Shown: positions 1 to 5,933 of the stretch, one piece after another | Position numbering within the stretch: the stretch's first letter is position 1 | Layout of the letters: each line of letters opens with the position of its first letter | NCBI GenBank assembly: GCA_007134725.1 | Contig: SLKF01000049.1 | Coordinates: 1-7,484, forward strand | Direction of reading: 5' to 3' | Source: Clostridiales bacterium | Lineage (GTDB): Bacteria; Bacillota; Clostridia; Peptostreptococcales; T1SED10-28 | Length of the DNA: 7,484 nt | Notes under the pieces: generated by a model | Databases searched by the model: none | What the model was told of the DNA's origin: nothing | What the model saw: the letters and a program-made list of their open reading frames with translations, nothing else | Position numbers and translations under genes: made by a program

Positions 1-980
1 AAATTATAAATAAAAACGATCAGTTTTATCATTTCATCCGTGGGATGTAGATTGAGATCCTCGTGATTTTTTACCTCTTTTTTCATCTCCCGTATTTTTT
101 CAATAATGGGATCCAGGTCGATGGTCTCTTTAATGTTCTGATTTAAGATTTGTTTTTCCATATTGTGAATATTTCCCAGCATTTCCCGTACCAGTTTCAT
201 ATCTATTTCCACAAGTTCCATGGTTTCCTTTTTAATTCCCCGATCCAAGACCTGGTGCATGCTTTGTAGGTGTTGGTAGATTTCCCGCTCTAAGCGCAGG
301 GTAATGACCGTATCCCGGTTGCGAAATTCTCCATGAATTTTAATGTTTTCTTCTTTTCGTTGCATTTCAAGAAATTTTTCTGAAATTTCCAGTTCTTTTA
401 TTACTTGCTTTTCCTGTTCATCCAAGGCGGCGTATCGCTGTTCTTCCTGTAAGAAAAAATCAATTAGAATCAAATTGTATTTCCACAGATCCTTGGAAGT
501 TTTTCGGCTTTCCACGATGACTCTTTGATCATAATTCGGTGGGAAGACCAGATAATTTATGGCTACCGCCACAATAATTCCAAGAAAGGTTTCAAAGAGC
601 CTTGCCCCGGCATAGAGGATGTGCTCTTGAGTAGACACCACTTCACTTAAATATACACTGGCAAACACTACGGCCCCAATGGAGATGGACTCTCCTTTTT
701 TTATCCAGTTCATAAAGCTGATAAAGAGGATAATCCCTATGGCTCCCACAAGAGGATTGTAAGGGAAAAGGAGGGCTAGAATAACACCTAACCCAGCACC
801 GGCTACGGTTCCCACCATACGGTTCATCCCAAATTTCCATGTATCCACGACCGTTGGTTGCATTACAATTACTACTGCAATCACTGTATAAAAAGGGTAT
901 TCAATCCCCAGTAAATTTCCAAATAGAATGCTTACAAAGACTGCAATTCCAGTCTTTATTACCCGAAGGCCTATTTTCAC
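1..980 (-). CDS. Aromatic acid exporter (ArAE) family membrane protein, 3' end cut by window edge
   Basis: I translated this frame by hand; it is open from a GTG at 980-978 to the left edge (326 codons, no stop). The N-terminal half, about residues 8-147, is strongly hydrophobic, with roughly five or six membrane segments. It carries the conserved pattern of the family: an early IGLRVIKTGIAVF segment, then VIAVVIVMQPTV near residues 33-44 and NRMVGTVAGAGLG near 53-65. The second half, from about 150, is charged and helical (many E/K/L/I), like the cytoplasmic C-terminal domain of ArAE_1 proteins such as Bacillus YqjA. Members are thought to export aromatic acids or similar small compounds, but the substrate here is unknown. 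At 326 residues the protein is probably nearly complete, since relatives are about 320-350. GTG is chosen because a GGGAGGAG site sits 6 nt upstream and an in-frame TAA lies at 1013-1011. A separate promoter and an upstream terminator suggest it is its own transcription unit. Confidence 0.88.
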   Translation of the reverse strand, partial: MKIGLRVIKTGIAVFVSILFGNLLGIEYPFYTVIAVVIVMQPTVVDTWKFGMNRMVGTVAGAGLGVILALLFPYNPLVGAIGIILFISFMNWIKKGESISIGAVVFASVYLSEVVSTQEHILYAGARLFETFLGIIVAVAINYLVFPPNYDQRVIVESRKTSKDLWKYNLILIDFFLQEEQRYAALDEQEKQVIKELEISEKFLEMQRKEENIKIHGEFRNRDTVITLRLEREIYQHLQSMHQVLDRGIKKETMELVEIDMKLVREMLGNIHNMEKQILNQNIKETIDLDPIIEKIREMKKEVKNHEDLNLHPTDEMIKLIVFIYN

Positions 981-986
981 TAAGTT

Positions 987-994
987 CTCCTCCC
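987..994 (-). promoter_or_regulatory. Ribosome binding site that fixes the GTG start of the exporter gene
   Basis: The minus strand reads GGGAGGAG, followed by a 6-nt spacer (AACTTA) and then GTG. No ATG lies in frame between this site and the upstream in-frame stop at 1013-1011, so this site decides the start. Confidence 0.85.
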
Positions 995-1021
995 AATTCT
1001 TTGAAATTCTTTAGTATTCCT

Positions 1022-1050
1022 ATTATACTATAGTTTCCTTTGATTGAAAA
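1022..1050 (-). promoter_or_regulatory. Sigma-A type promoter for the ArAE exporter gene
   Basis: On the minus strand a perfect -10 box TATAAT (1027-1022) lies exactly 17 nt downstream of a -35-like TTTTCA (1050-1045, 4 of 6 to TTGACA). The predicted transcript start is near 1015, giving a leader of about 35 nt that contains the strong ribosome binding site. The -35 overlaps the T-rich tail of the bofA terminator, so termination of one unit and initiation of the next are packed into about 60 bp. This is sequence inference only. Confidence 0.65.
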
Positions 1051-1080
1051 TAAAAGAACCTGCAATTTGCATTACAGGTT
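1046..1080 (-). terminator. Rho-independent terminator of the dnaX–bofA unit, overlapping the bofA stop
   Basis: The minus-strand RNA forms a 10-bp stem, AACCUGUAAU with AUUGCAGGUU (one G-U pair), closed by a GCAA tetraloop of the GNRA type (1080-1057). It is followed by CTTTTATTTT (1056-1047). The last sense codons of bofA and its TAA stop (1074-1072) lie inside the 5' arm. Stem, stable loop and U-tract make this a convincing intrinsic terminator. Confidence 0.88.
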
Positions 1081-1329
1081 TTGGAGAATCAATAGAACAA
1101 TGATCCCGGGAACCCCAAATATTCCAACGATTAAGGCATTAATCGGCTCAATTTCTATGGCTATGTTGAAGTATCCACCGATCCAGTTGAAAATCAATAG
1201 CGTGATCGCTCCGATCACTCCGTTCCATATTAACTTCATTGCAATTCTCATCGGTACTGCCAGTAGCTTTAATAAAACAAACAGGATTAAAATCCCCAAG
1301 GCCGCAAACAAAATTAATTGTAGATCCAT
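1072..1329 (-). CDS. bofA: Pro-sigmaK processing inhibitor BofA family membrane protein
   Basis: The 85-residue protein is almost entirely hydrophobic, with a first membrane segment at about residues 4-27, a second at about 35-52 and a C-terminal hydrophobic stretch at about 63-83. The C-terminal motif INALIVGIFGVPGIIVLL is the hallmark of the BofA family. In Bacillus, BofA sits in the outer forespore membrane with SpoIVFA and SpoIVFB and restrains cleavage of pro-sigmaK until the forespore signals; many clostridia keep the gene although their sigmaK control differs. The ATG overlaps the recR stop by one base (TAATG), suggesting translational coupling, and a purine-rich GAAGGGAGAAGGG lies just upstream inside recR. 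Position after recR matches the Bacillus order, but yaaL is absent. The length is normal for the family. The gene ends in a terminator stem. Confidence 0.92.
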   Translation of the reverse strand: MDLQLILFAALGILILFVLLKLLAVPMRIAMKLIWNGVIGAITLLIFNWIGGYFNIAIEIEPINALIVGIFGVPGIIVLLILQNL

Positions 1330-1928
1330 TAGATTTCCCTTCTCCCTTCCATCGCTTTAGAAAGCGTGACTTCATCGATGTATTCCAAATCTCCTCCAAC
1401 GGGAATCCCATGGGCAATTCTTGAAACCTTAATCCCCATGGGTTTAATCAACTTCGAAAGGTACATCGCCGTGGCTTCTCCTTCAATATTGGGATTGGTA
1501 GCCAGAATAATCTCCTTGACCTCTCCTTGTTGTAAGCGAATCAGTAGCTCTTTGATTTTTATCTCTTCCGGACCGATTCCCTCCAGAGGCGAAATCGCTC
1601 CATGAAGCACATGGTAAAGACCTTTGTATTCCTTGGTCTTTTCCATGGCTACCACATCCCGGGGGTCCTCCGTGACGCAAATGATGGATGGGTCCCGATG
1701 GGAATCGCTGCAAATCGAACACACTTCCCGATCTGTGATGTTGGTACAGAATTTGCAATATCGAATGCTTCTTTTGGCTGTAATAATGGCCTCTGATAGC
1801 TTTTCCACTTCCGGTTCATTCATATCCAGTACATGAAAAGCCAATCGTTGAGCCGTTTTTTTCCCTACTCCCGGTAGTTTTGCAAAAGCTTCTATCAGGC
1901 TTTCAATCGGTGCTGAATAGTAATTCAT
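1329..1928 (-). CDS. recR: Recombination mediator protein RecR
   Basis: RecR acts with RecO, and RecF in some contexts, to load RecA onto SSB-coated single-stranded DNA in gap repair. The 199-residue length is standard (Bacillus RecR is 198). In order I see the N-terminal helix-hairpin-helix [17 protein letters not shown] (residues 18-34); a four-cysteine zinc site at C58, C61, C70 and C73; a Toprim domain starting with ICVTEDPRD (E87) and including [16 protein letters not shown] (105-120) and [15 protein letters not shown] (143-157); and the C-terminal [15 protein letters not shown] (169-183). The ATG at 1928 follows AGGTGAG by a few bases. The gene sits 30 nt downstream of ybaB and overlaps bofA by one base, so the three are probably co-transcribed. 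Nothing is missing. Confidence 0.98.
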   Translation of the reverse strand: MNYYSAPIESLIEAFAKLPGVGKKTAQRLAFHVLDMNEPEVEKLSEAIITAKRSIRYCKFCTNITDREVCSICSDSHRDPSIICVTEDPRDVVAMEKTKEYKGLYHVLHGAISPLEGIGPEEIKIKELLIRLQQGEVKEIILATNPNIEGEATAMYLSKLIKPMGIKVSRIAHGIPVGGDLEYIDEVTLSKAMEGRREI

Positions 1929-1958
1929 GGTCTCACCTGCATCTTTGTATTTTTTCTC

Positions 1959-2300
1959 TTAAAACATTCCCGGCATATTCATTTGACCGGTGATTTTTTC
2001 CATTTCTTTATTCATCATATCTTCCGCGTTGCGAATCGCTTCATTCACCGCTGCCATAATCAAATCCTGAAGCATTTCCACGTCTTCCGGGTCCACCACG
2101 TCTCGGTCGATTTCCATGCCCAGAATTTCTTTTTTCCCATTGATGGTCACCTTAACGGCCCCACCACCGGCGGTGGTTTCAAGTTCTTTTTCTTCCAATT
2201 CCGCCTGTTTTTCCTTCATCTCTTTTTGCATCTTTTGGGCTTGCTTCATCATATTGCCCATATTCGGCATTCCGCCACCCTTAAATCCTTTTTTAGCCAT
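1959..2300 (-). CDS. ybaB: YbaB/EbfC family nucleoid-associated protein
   Basis: This 113-residue protein matches the YbaB/EbfC (Bacillus YaaK) family of small dimeric DNA-binding proteins, almost always encoded between dnaX and recR. It opens with a Gly/Met/Lys-rich stretch (residues 1-17), then a long charged helix rich in K/E/Q (18-43). This is followed by the core beta region TAGGGAVKVTINGKKEI (43-59), the conserved DPEDVEMLQDLIMAAVNEAI segment (71-90), and a Met-rich tail typical of Gram-positive members. The start is supported by AGGAGG (2313-2308) 7 nt upstream of the ATG. It is separated from dnaX by 57 nt that hold a candidate promoter, and from recR by 30 nt. Its exact biological role is unsettled in the family; DNA binding is the established property. 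Confidence 0.95.
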   Translation of the reverse strand: MAKKGFKGGGMPNMGNMMKQAQKMQKEMKEKQAELEEKELETTAGGGAVKVTINGKKEILGMEIDRDVVDPEDVEMLQDLIMAAVNEAIRNAEDMMNKEMEKITGQMNMPGMF

Positions 2301-2336
2301 AATATTTCCTCCTTTAAAGTATACTCAATTTTTTAC

Positions 2337-2345
2337 ATTATACCA
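2337..2345 (-). promoter_or_regulatory. Candidate extended -10 promoter for ybaB–recR–bofA
   Basis: The minus strand reads TGGTATAAT, which is a perfect -10 hexamer (2342-2337) preceded by the TGn extension (2345-2343). The -35 position at the 17-nt spacing is poor (ATGATT, at 2365-2360, over the dnaX stop codon), as is common for extended -10 promoters. A start near 2330 would give a leader of about 30 nt with AGGAGG well placed before ybaB. This would let the recombination and sporulation genes be transcribed apart from dnaX. Confidence 0.5.
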
Positions 2346-2357
2346 TATCCGTTTTTC

Positions 2358-4154
2358 CTAATCATCCCTAAATTCGATTAAACGCTTCGGCAGGCTTTCC
2401 CTCAGTTTTTTTTCTAAATCTCCCGAGCTTTCCCGGGGAAGTTCCTCCCCTTTCATTATGAGCTTTAAGCCTGGGGTTTCTCCGGTTATTCTGTGGATAA
2501 CCTCCACAATTTGGGTTTTCTTCTCTTTTTTATCCAGGGCCTCTCGATGAAAGCCAAAGCCCTTTTCAAATCCCAGGATCAGCTCCCCTTTATGGGACCC
2601 TAAAATTTCTGCTTCTTTTAACAGGGCTTCCAATGGGGCTTTTTTCTCTTTTTTCAAGGCTTGCAGAACATCCTGCCAGTGTTGTTGTATTTTTTCCTGG
2701 TCCAAGGCCGGTACTGCTTTTTCCTGGTCCAAGGCCGGTACTGCTTTTTCCTGGTCCAAGGCCGGTACTGCTTTTTCCTGGTCGAAAGCCGGTGCTGCTT
2801 TTTCTTTCCTTCCGGAGGAAACCGGTAACTCTTGATCCCTGGGTTTTTCCTCCGGTGCCATATTTATGGATTTTGCTTTTTTTTCAGTTTCCGGCCTCTG
2901 TTGATTGAGGGTAGTCTCATGATTTTCGCTGATCTTTTGAGCAACCTTCTCCCCTTGATCTCTTTCCGGGGCCTTTGCCATAAGTTTTCCTGCAATCATC
3001 CCTTCCAGTTTCTGGACTCGCATGGCAAGTTCCTTGATTTCCAAAGGTGCTTCTTTTCCCAGTGGTACTTCTACACTACAGATTTGCACCATGAAAACCT
3101 CCAGCAAAATTCTCGGTTGTCCCATCCATTTCATTTTTCCCTCCAGCTCCGACAGCGCTTCCAGGTTTTTCGTGATCCAATTTGGGGACAGTTTTTGGCT
3201 TTGAGCTTTTAACCGCTGCAAAAATTCCTTGGGCATGGTGGAAAACTGCTCCAGTTCAACCCCTACCTTGGCCATTAATAACTTTCGAAGATAGAGAATC
3301 AAATCCTTTGTAAAATGGCTGACATCTTTTCCCTGCTTTCCCCCGGTTTCCAAAATTTCCAGGGCCTGTTCCAGATCTCCCTTTCGAAGGGCTTCGATGG
3401 TATCGAATAACTGCTCCTCGGGAACAATGCCCAAGGTGTCTGTAACCCCTTTGGTAATCAGGGTCTTCTCTTCCCAGTACACACTTTGTTCCAATATGCT
3501 TAGGGCATCCCGCAGGGCCCCTTCCGCACTAACGGAAATGATTCTGAGGGCTTCTTCCTCAAATTCGATTTCCATGGACTCCAGAATATAGATCAACCGC
3601 TTTTGTATATTTTCCATGCTTACGGGCTTAAAGTCGTACCGTTGGCATCGGGATAAAATGGTTGCGGGAATTTTTCGGGGTTCTGTGGTGGCTAATATGA
3701 AAATCACATGCCCCGGGGGTTCTTCTAAGGTTTTAAGTAGGGCATTAAAAGCCCCTTGAGAAAGCATATGAACCTCATCAATAATATAGACTTTATATTT
3801 TCCCTTGGATGGATGATATTTCACATTTTCCCGTATTTCACGGATGTTTTCCACCCCGTTATTGGATGCCGCATCAATCTCCATGACATCCATAATTCTT
3901 TCCTCCGTGATTCCTATACAGGTTTCACATCGATTACAGGGATTGTTGTCTTCCGGTTTTTCACAGTTCACAGCCTTGGCAAAAACCTTGGCCGTGGAGG
4001 TTTTCCCCGTTCCTCGAGTTCCCGTAAACAGGTAGGCATGGGCTATTTGTCCACTTTGAATTTGACTTTTCAGCGTGGTTACGATCGGGTCCTGACCAAT
4101 CAGGTCTTCAAATTTTTCCGGTCTCCATTGTCGATAAAGGGCTTTATGGGCCAT
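2358..4154 (-). CDS. dnaX: DNA polymerase III subunit gamma/tau (clamp loader)
   Basis: DnaX is the ATPase subunit of the clamp loader that places the beta clamp on primed DNA and, as tau, ties the polymerase to the helicase. The 598-residue protein has Walker A GTRGTGKTS (45-53, K51), a zinc module C64/C73/C76/C79 with the same spacing as E. coli, Walker B VYIIDEVH (122-129), sensor 1 ATTEP (155-159), the SRC arginine finger (168-170) and sensor 2 EGALRDAL (R215). Domain III runs to about residue 360. A charged linker follows (about 385-490) with a nine-residue tandem repeat (453-488), then a compact C-terminal region, presumably the polymerase/helicase contact. An A8 run at codons 424-426 could produce a short gamma form. 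AAGGTGA 6 nt before the ATG supports the start. Upstream is DUF4446 (65 nt); downstream is ybaB. Confidence 0.98.
   Translation of the reverse strand: MAHKALYRQWRPEKFEDLIGQDPIVTTLKSQIQSGQIAHAYLFTGTRGTGKTSTAKVFAKAVNCEKPEDNNPCNRCETCIGITEERIMDVMEIDAASNNGVENIREIRENVKYHPSKGKYKVYIIDEVHMLSQGAFNALLKTLEEPPGHVIFILATTEPRKIPATILSRCQRYDFKPVSMENIQKRLIYILESMEIEFEEEALRIISVSAEGALRDALSILEQSVYWEEKTLITKGVTDTLGIVPEEQLFDTIEALRKGDLEQALEILETGGKQGKDVSHFTKDLILYLRKLLMAKVGVELEQFSTMPKEFLQRLKAQSQKLSPNWITKNLEALSELEGKMKWMGQPRILLEVFMVQICSVEVPLGKEAPLEIKELAMRVQKLEGMIAGKLMAKAPERDQGEKVAQKISENHETTLNQQRPETEKKAKSINMAPEEKPRDQELPVSSGRKEKAAPAFDQEKAVPALDQEKAVPALDQEKAVPALDQEKIQQHWQDVLQALKKEKKAPLEALLKEAEILGSHKGELILGFEKGFGFHREALDKKEKKTQIVEVIHRITGETPGLKLIMKGEELPRESSGDLEKKLRESLPKRLIEFRDD
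2691..2798 (-). repeat. 27-bp tandem repeat, four units, in the dnaX linker
   Basis: Four directly adjacent 27-bp units lie at 2772-2798, 2745-2771, 2718-2744 and 2691-2717 (transcription order). The last three are identical base for base; the first differs at three positions. A partial copy (TTTTTC on the plus strand) follows at 2799-2804. They encode AAPAFDQEK and then three copies of AVPALDQEK (residues 453-488). The unit is a multiple of three, so copy-number change keeps the frame. The identity of three units points to recent expansion, and the Pro/Ala/charged composition fits a flexible linker. Confidence 0.97.
2812..2855 (-). other. Perfect 10-bp inverted repeat (RNA hairpin) inside dnaX, downstream of the A8 run
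   Basis: In the message, CCGGAGGAAA (2855-2846) can pair perfectly with TTTCCTCCGG (2821-2812) across a 24-nt loop. Two more G-C pairs (2843-2842 with 2823-2822) become possible after a 2-nt bulge. The stem begins 21 nt after the A8 run. It may act as a pausing or frameshift-stimulating structure, although the spacing is longer than the 5-9 nt usual for ribosomal frameshift sites. No U-tract follows, so it is not a terminator. Confidence 0.6.
2877..2884 (-). other. A8 slippery run in dnaX, candidate gamma/tau recoding or slippage site
   Basis: The message reads G-AAAAAAAA-GC, in frame GAA AAA AAA GCA at codons 424-427, so the heptamer A AAA AAA is in the X XXY YYZ register. AGAGG (2899-2895), a Shine-Dalgarno-like element, lies 10 nt upstream. 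Loss of one A, or a +1/-2 shift, adds Q-N-P and stops at TAA 2866-2864, giving a 429-residue gamma-like protein; E. coli gamma is 431. A -1 shift stays open for 95 codons, to TAA 2592-2590. Its position right after domain III fits known dnaX recoding sites. Recoding itself is inference. Confidence 0.5.
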
Positions 4155-4219
4155 TTTACGTCACCTTCATTCCTATTATTCTTTAATTTTGCTTTCCTCT
4201 TAACACTTGCTATATTTCC

Positions 4220-4735
4220 CTAAGGACGAATCAAACTCTTCTGATTTATCGCCGCATTCAGAGCTTCATTTTCTTCTGTAGACAATACCTGTTTTGACGA
4301 TCCCTGTTCAATGGGTTTCGTATAAGAGACGGCGTAGTCTCTTCCATATATCCCGGTTAATACGAATCCTGAATTATGGGCATTCAACAGAGCCGTGGAA
4401 TAACTTAGATCACTACCGGTATTGTCAAAGGCATTGTATCGTTTGGTATACACTTTTTGAATACAGTTTGCCGCCCCTTTTTCCAGGCGACGAAGTTCTT
4501 CTTTTTGCTGCTTTAGCACTTCTTGAGTTTCTTCTACTTTGGCTAAATGGTCCAGGAGTATTTCTTCTAATTGGGTCTTTTCTGTCCCTCGTAGGAATCC
4601 ATTGTATCTTTTGATCATTTTTCTCAGTTTTACCGTGTTGATAATCCAGGCAAAAATCATCACCAATTGAAGACCACCGATCAAAAGCAAGACTTGGGTC
4701 GTATTATTTTGTAGATAATTCATCAACGCTTCCAT
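4220..4735 (-). CDS. DUF4446 family single-pass membrane protein
   Basis: This 171-residue protein has one N-terminal membrane helix (about residues 14-33, LLLIGGLQLVMIFAWIINTV). A coiled-coil-like charged segment follows at about 52-88 (many E/K/Q/L). The C-terminal domain contains QKVYTKRYNAFDNTGSDLSYSTALLNAHNSG, split here only by position (about 92-122), then GIYGRDYAVSYTKPI, the signature of DUF4446. Family members are found near parB and the origin in many clostridia; no function is established. I prefer the ATG at 4735 over the one at 4741 because AAAGGG lies 8 nt from the former and only 2 nt from the latter; the longer form would add Met-Ile. The gene is 30 nt downstream of the desulfurase gene and 65 nt upstream of dnaX, so it is probably within one transcript. 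The topology suggests a membrane anchor with the conserved domain in the cytoplasm. Confidence 0.88.
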   Translation of the reverse strand: MEALMNYLQNNTTQVLLLIGGLQLVMIFAWIINTVKLRKMIKRYNGFLRGTEKTQLEEILLDHLAKVEETQEVLKQQKEELRRLEKGAANCIQKVYTKRYNAFDNTGSDLSYSTALLNAHNSGFVLTGIYGRDYAVSYTKPIEQGSSKQVLSTEENEALNAAINQKSLIRP

Positions 4736-4743
4736 GATCATTT

Positions 4744-4749
4744 CCCTTT
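4744..4749 (-). promoter_or_regulatory. Ribosome binding site that decides the DUF4446 start
   Basis: AAAGGG on the minus strand is 2 nt from the ATG at 4741 but 8 nt from the ATG at 4735. Normal spacing favours the second ATG. Confidence 0.6.
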
Positions 4750-4765
4750 CTTTTCTTCATTTTCT

Positions 4766-5908
4766 CTACAGCTCAGCTCCGATGGATTTAATCGCCTCTA
4801 CTGCTTTTTTCACTTCCTCCAGGGTAGTACTGTACCCAAAGCTAAAGCGAACCGCCCCTTGCTCTAATGTTCCAATGGTTTTATGGGCTAGAGGTGCACA
4901 GTGAAGGCCCGGCCTTACGGCAATGTCAAACATGCTGTCTAAGATATAGGCAATTTCCGAGGAATCCATATCACGAAAATTTAATGCTACCACAGGAGAT
5001 TGTTTTTTACAATCCTTGGGTCCATAGACTTGGATAAAGTCCAGTTTGCTCATTTCCTCAAGAAAATAGGTTACCAAGGACTCTTCATGCTTTAAAAGAT
5101 TCTTTCTTCCTTTTTCCAGAACGTACTGGATTCCTTCTTTTAATCCTACAATTCCCGGGGTGTTTGGCGTTCCGCTTTCATATCGGTCGGGAAGAATATC
5201 CGGTTGGATCAAATCCTGGGATTTACTGCCGGTGCCCCCTTCTTTCAGGGTTTTTAAATAAAGATTTTCCCCGATATATAAAAAACCCGTACCCTGAGGC
5301 CCAAGGAGTGCCTTATGACCCGGGGCCGCCAATAAGTCAATATGCATTTTTTCTACATCAATGGGGTACAATCCTGCGGTTTGGGCTGCATCCACCAAAA
5401 AAAGAATCCCTCTCTCTCTTGCGATTTTACCTACCTCGCCAATGGGCATTAAGGTTCCCGTGAGATTGGAACTATGGGTCAGCACGATGAGTTTCGTATT
5501 CTCTTGAATGCTTTGGTCTACCTTTTCCAGTGGAAGACTTCCATCGGGATTGCATGCAATAATCGTATTTTCCACTCCCTCCTTTTCCAGGGTTTTAATC
5601 GGGCGAAGCACGGAATTATGTTCCATGGAAGTGGTTATGACATGATCCCCTTTTTGAAGTACTCCTTTAATGCCTAAGTTTAATGCCTCGGTACAATTGC
5701 TTGTGAAAATTACCTGTTTTGGATCTTTGATATTAAAAAACCGGGCAACCACTTCCCGGGCATCGAATATTTCCCGACTGGCCTTAAGGGCTAATTGATG
5801 TCCCGATCTTCCCGGGTTCGCACCAAAGCTTTCCATGGCTCTCAGCGCTCCGTTCATTACGCTTTTAGGTTTTGGATAAGAGGTTGCTCCATGATCAAAA
5901 TATAGCAT
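4766..5908 (-). CDS. Class V PLP-dependent aminotransferase, cysteine desulfurase-like
   Basis: The 380-residue protein is a fold-type I PLP enzyme of the cysteine desulfurase group (closest in feel to the SufS/CsdA-like subfamily annotated as 'cysteine desulfurase family protein'). It opens directly with YFDHGATSYPKP (3-14). Visible active-site residues are H97 in MEHNSVLRP, D173 and Q176 in VDAAQTAG, the PLP lysine K199 in APGHKALLGPQGTGFLY, ESGTPNTPG (244-252), the candidate persulfide cysteine C337 in RPGLHCAPLAH, and R354 in VRFSFG. The expected reaction is removal of sulfur from cysteine (or selenium from selenocysteine) to give alanine and an enzyme persulfide. No SufU, IscU or ThiI partner is in the window, so the acceptor is unknown. 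GAAGGG 5 nt before the ATG supports the start. It is 25 nt downstream of phzF, suggesting co-transcription. Confidence 0.92.
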   Translation of the reverse strand: MLYFDHGATSYPKPKSVMNGALRAMESFGANPGRSGHQLALKASREIFDAREVVARFFNIKDPKQVIFTSNCTEALNLGIKGVLQKGDHVITTSMEHNSVLRPIKTLEKEGVENTIIACNPDGSLPLEKVDQSIQENTKLIVLTHSSNLTGTLMPIGEVGKIARERGILFLVDAAQTAGLYPIDVEKMHIDLLAAPGHKALLGPQGTGFLYIGENLYLKTLKEGGTGSKSQDLIQPDILPDRYESGTPNTPGIVGLKEGIQYVLEKGRKNLLKHEESLVTYFLEEMSKLDFIQVYGPKDCKKQSPVVALNFRDMDSSEIAYILDSMFDIAVRPGLHCAPLAHKTIGTLEQGAVRFSFGYSTTLEEVKKAVEAIKSIGAEL

Positions 5909-5933
5909 GTCATCCCTTCTTTCTTTTAGGGTT

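Noticed and set aside
643..840. Minus-strand 65-codon open frame
   Set aside because: It is an out-of-frame shadow of the ArAE exporter gene, whose true frame is open through this region with family-type membrane segments.
1983..2381. Plus-strand open frame of 132 codons opposite ybaB
   Set aside because: It is an antisense shadow: Phe/His-rich translation opposite a Lys/Glu/Met-rich gene, no ribosome binding site and no recognisable domain.
2406..2413. Second A8 run in dnaX (codons 581-583, GAA AAA AAA CTG) as a recoding site
   Set aside because: It lies 15 codons before the end. A -1 shift stops after 12 codons and a +1 shift stops at once, so only the last few residues would change; no stimulatory structure is evident.
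2633..2908. Plus-strand open frame with a repeated LLFPGPRPV pattern
   Set aside because: The repeat is the antisense reading of the dnaX 27-bp array; no start signal or family similarity is apparent.
4155..4219. SRP RNA (ffs/scr) gene upstream of dnaX, as in Bacillus
   Set aside because: Only 65 nt separate DUF4446 from dnaX, too short, and the SRP RNA tetraloop core is not seen. No convincing promoter was seen there either.
3756..4223. Plus-strand open frame of 155 codons opposite the dnaX ATPase domain
   Set aside because: The conserved DnaX motifs on the minus strand explain the sequence; the antisense translation has no coherent features.
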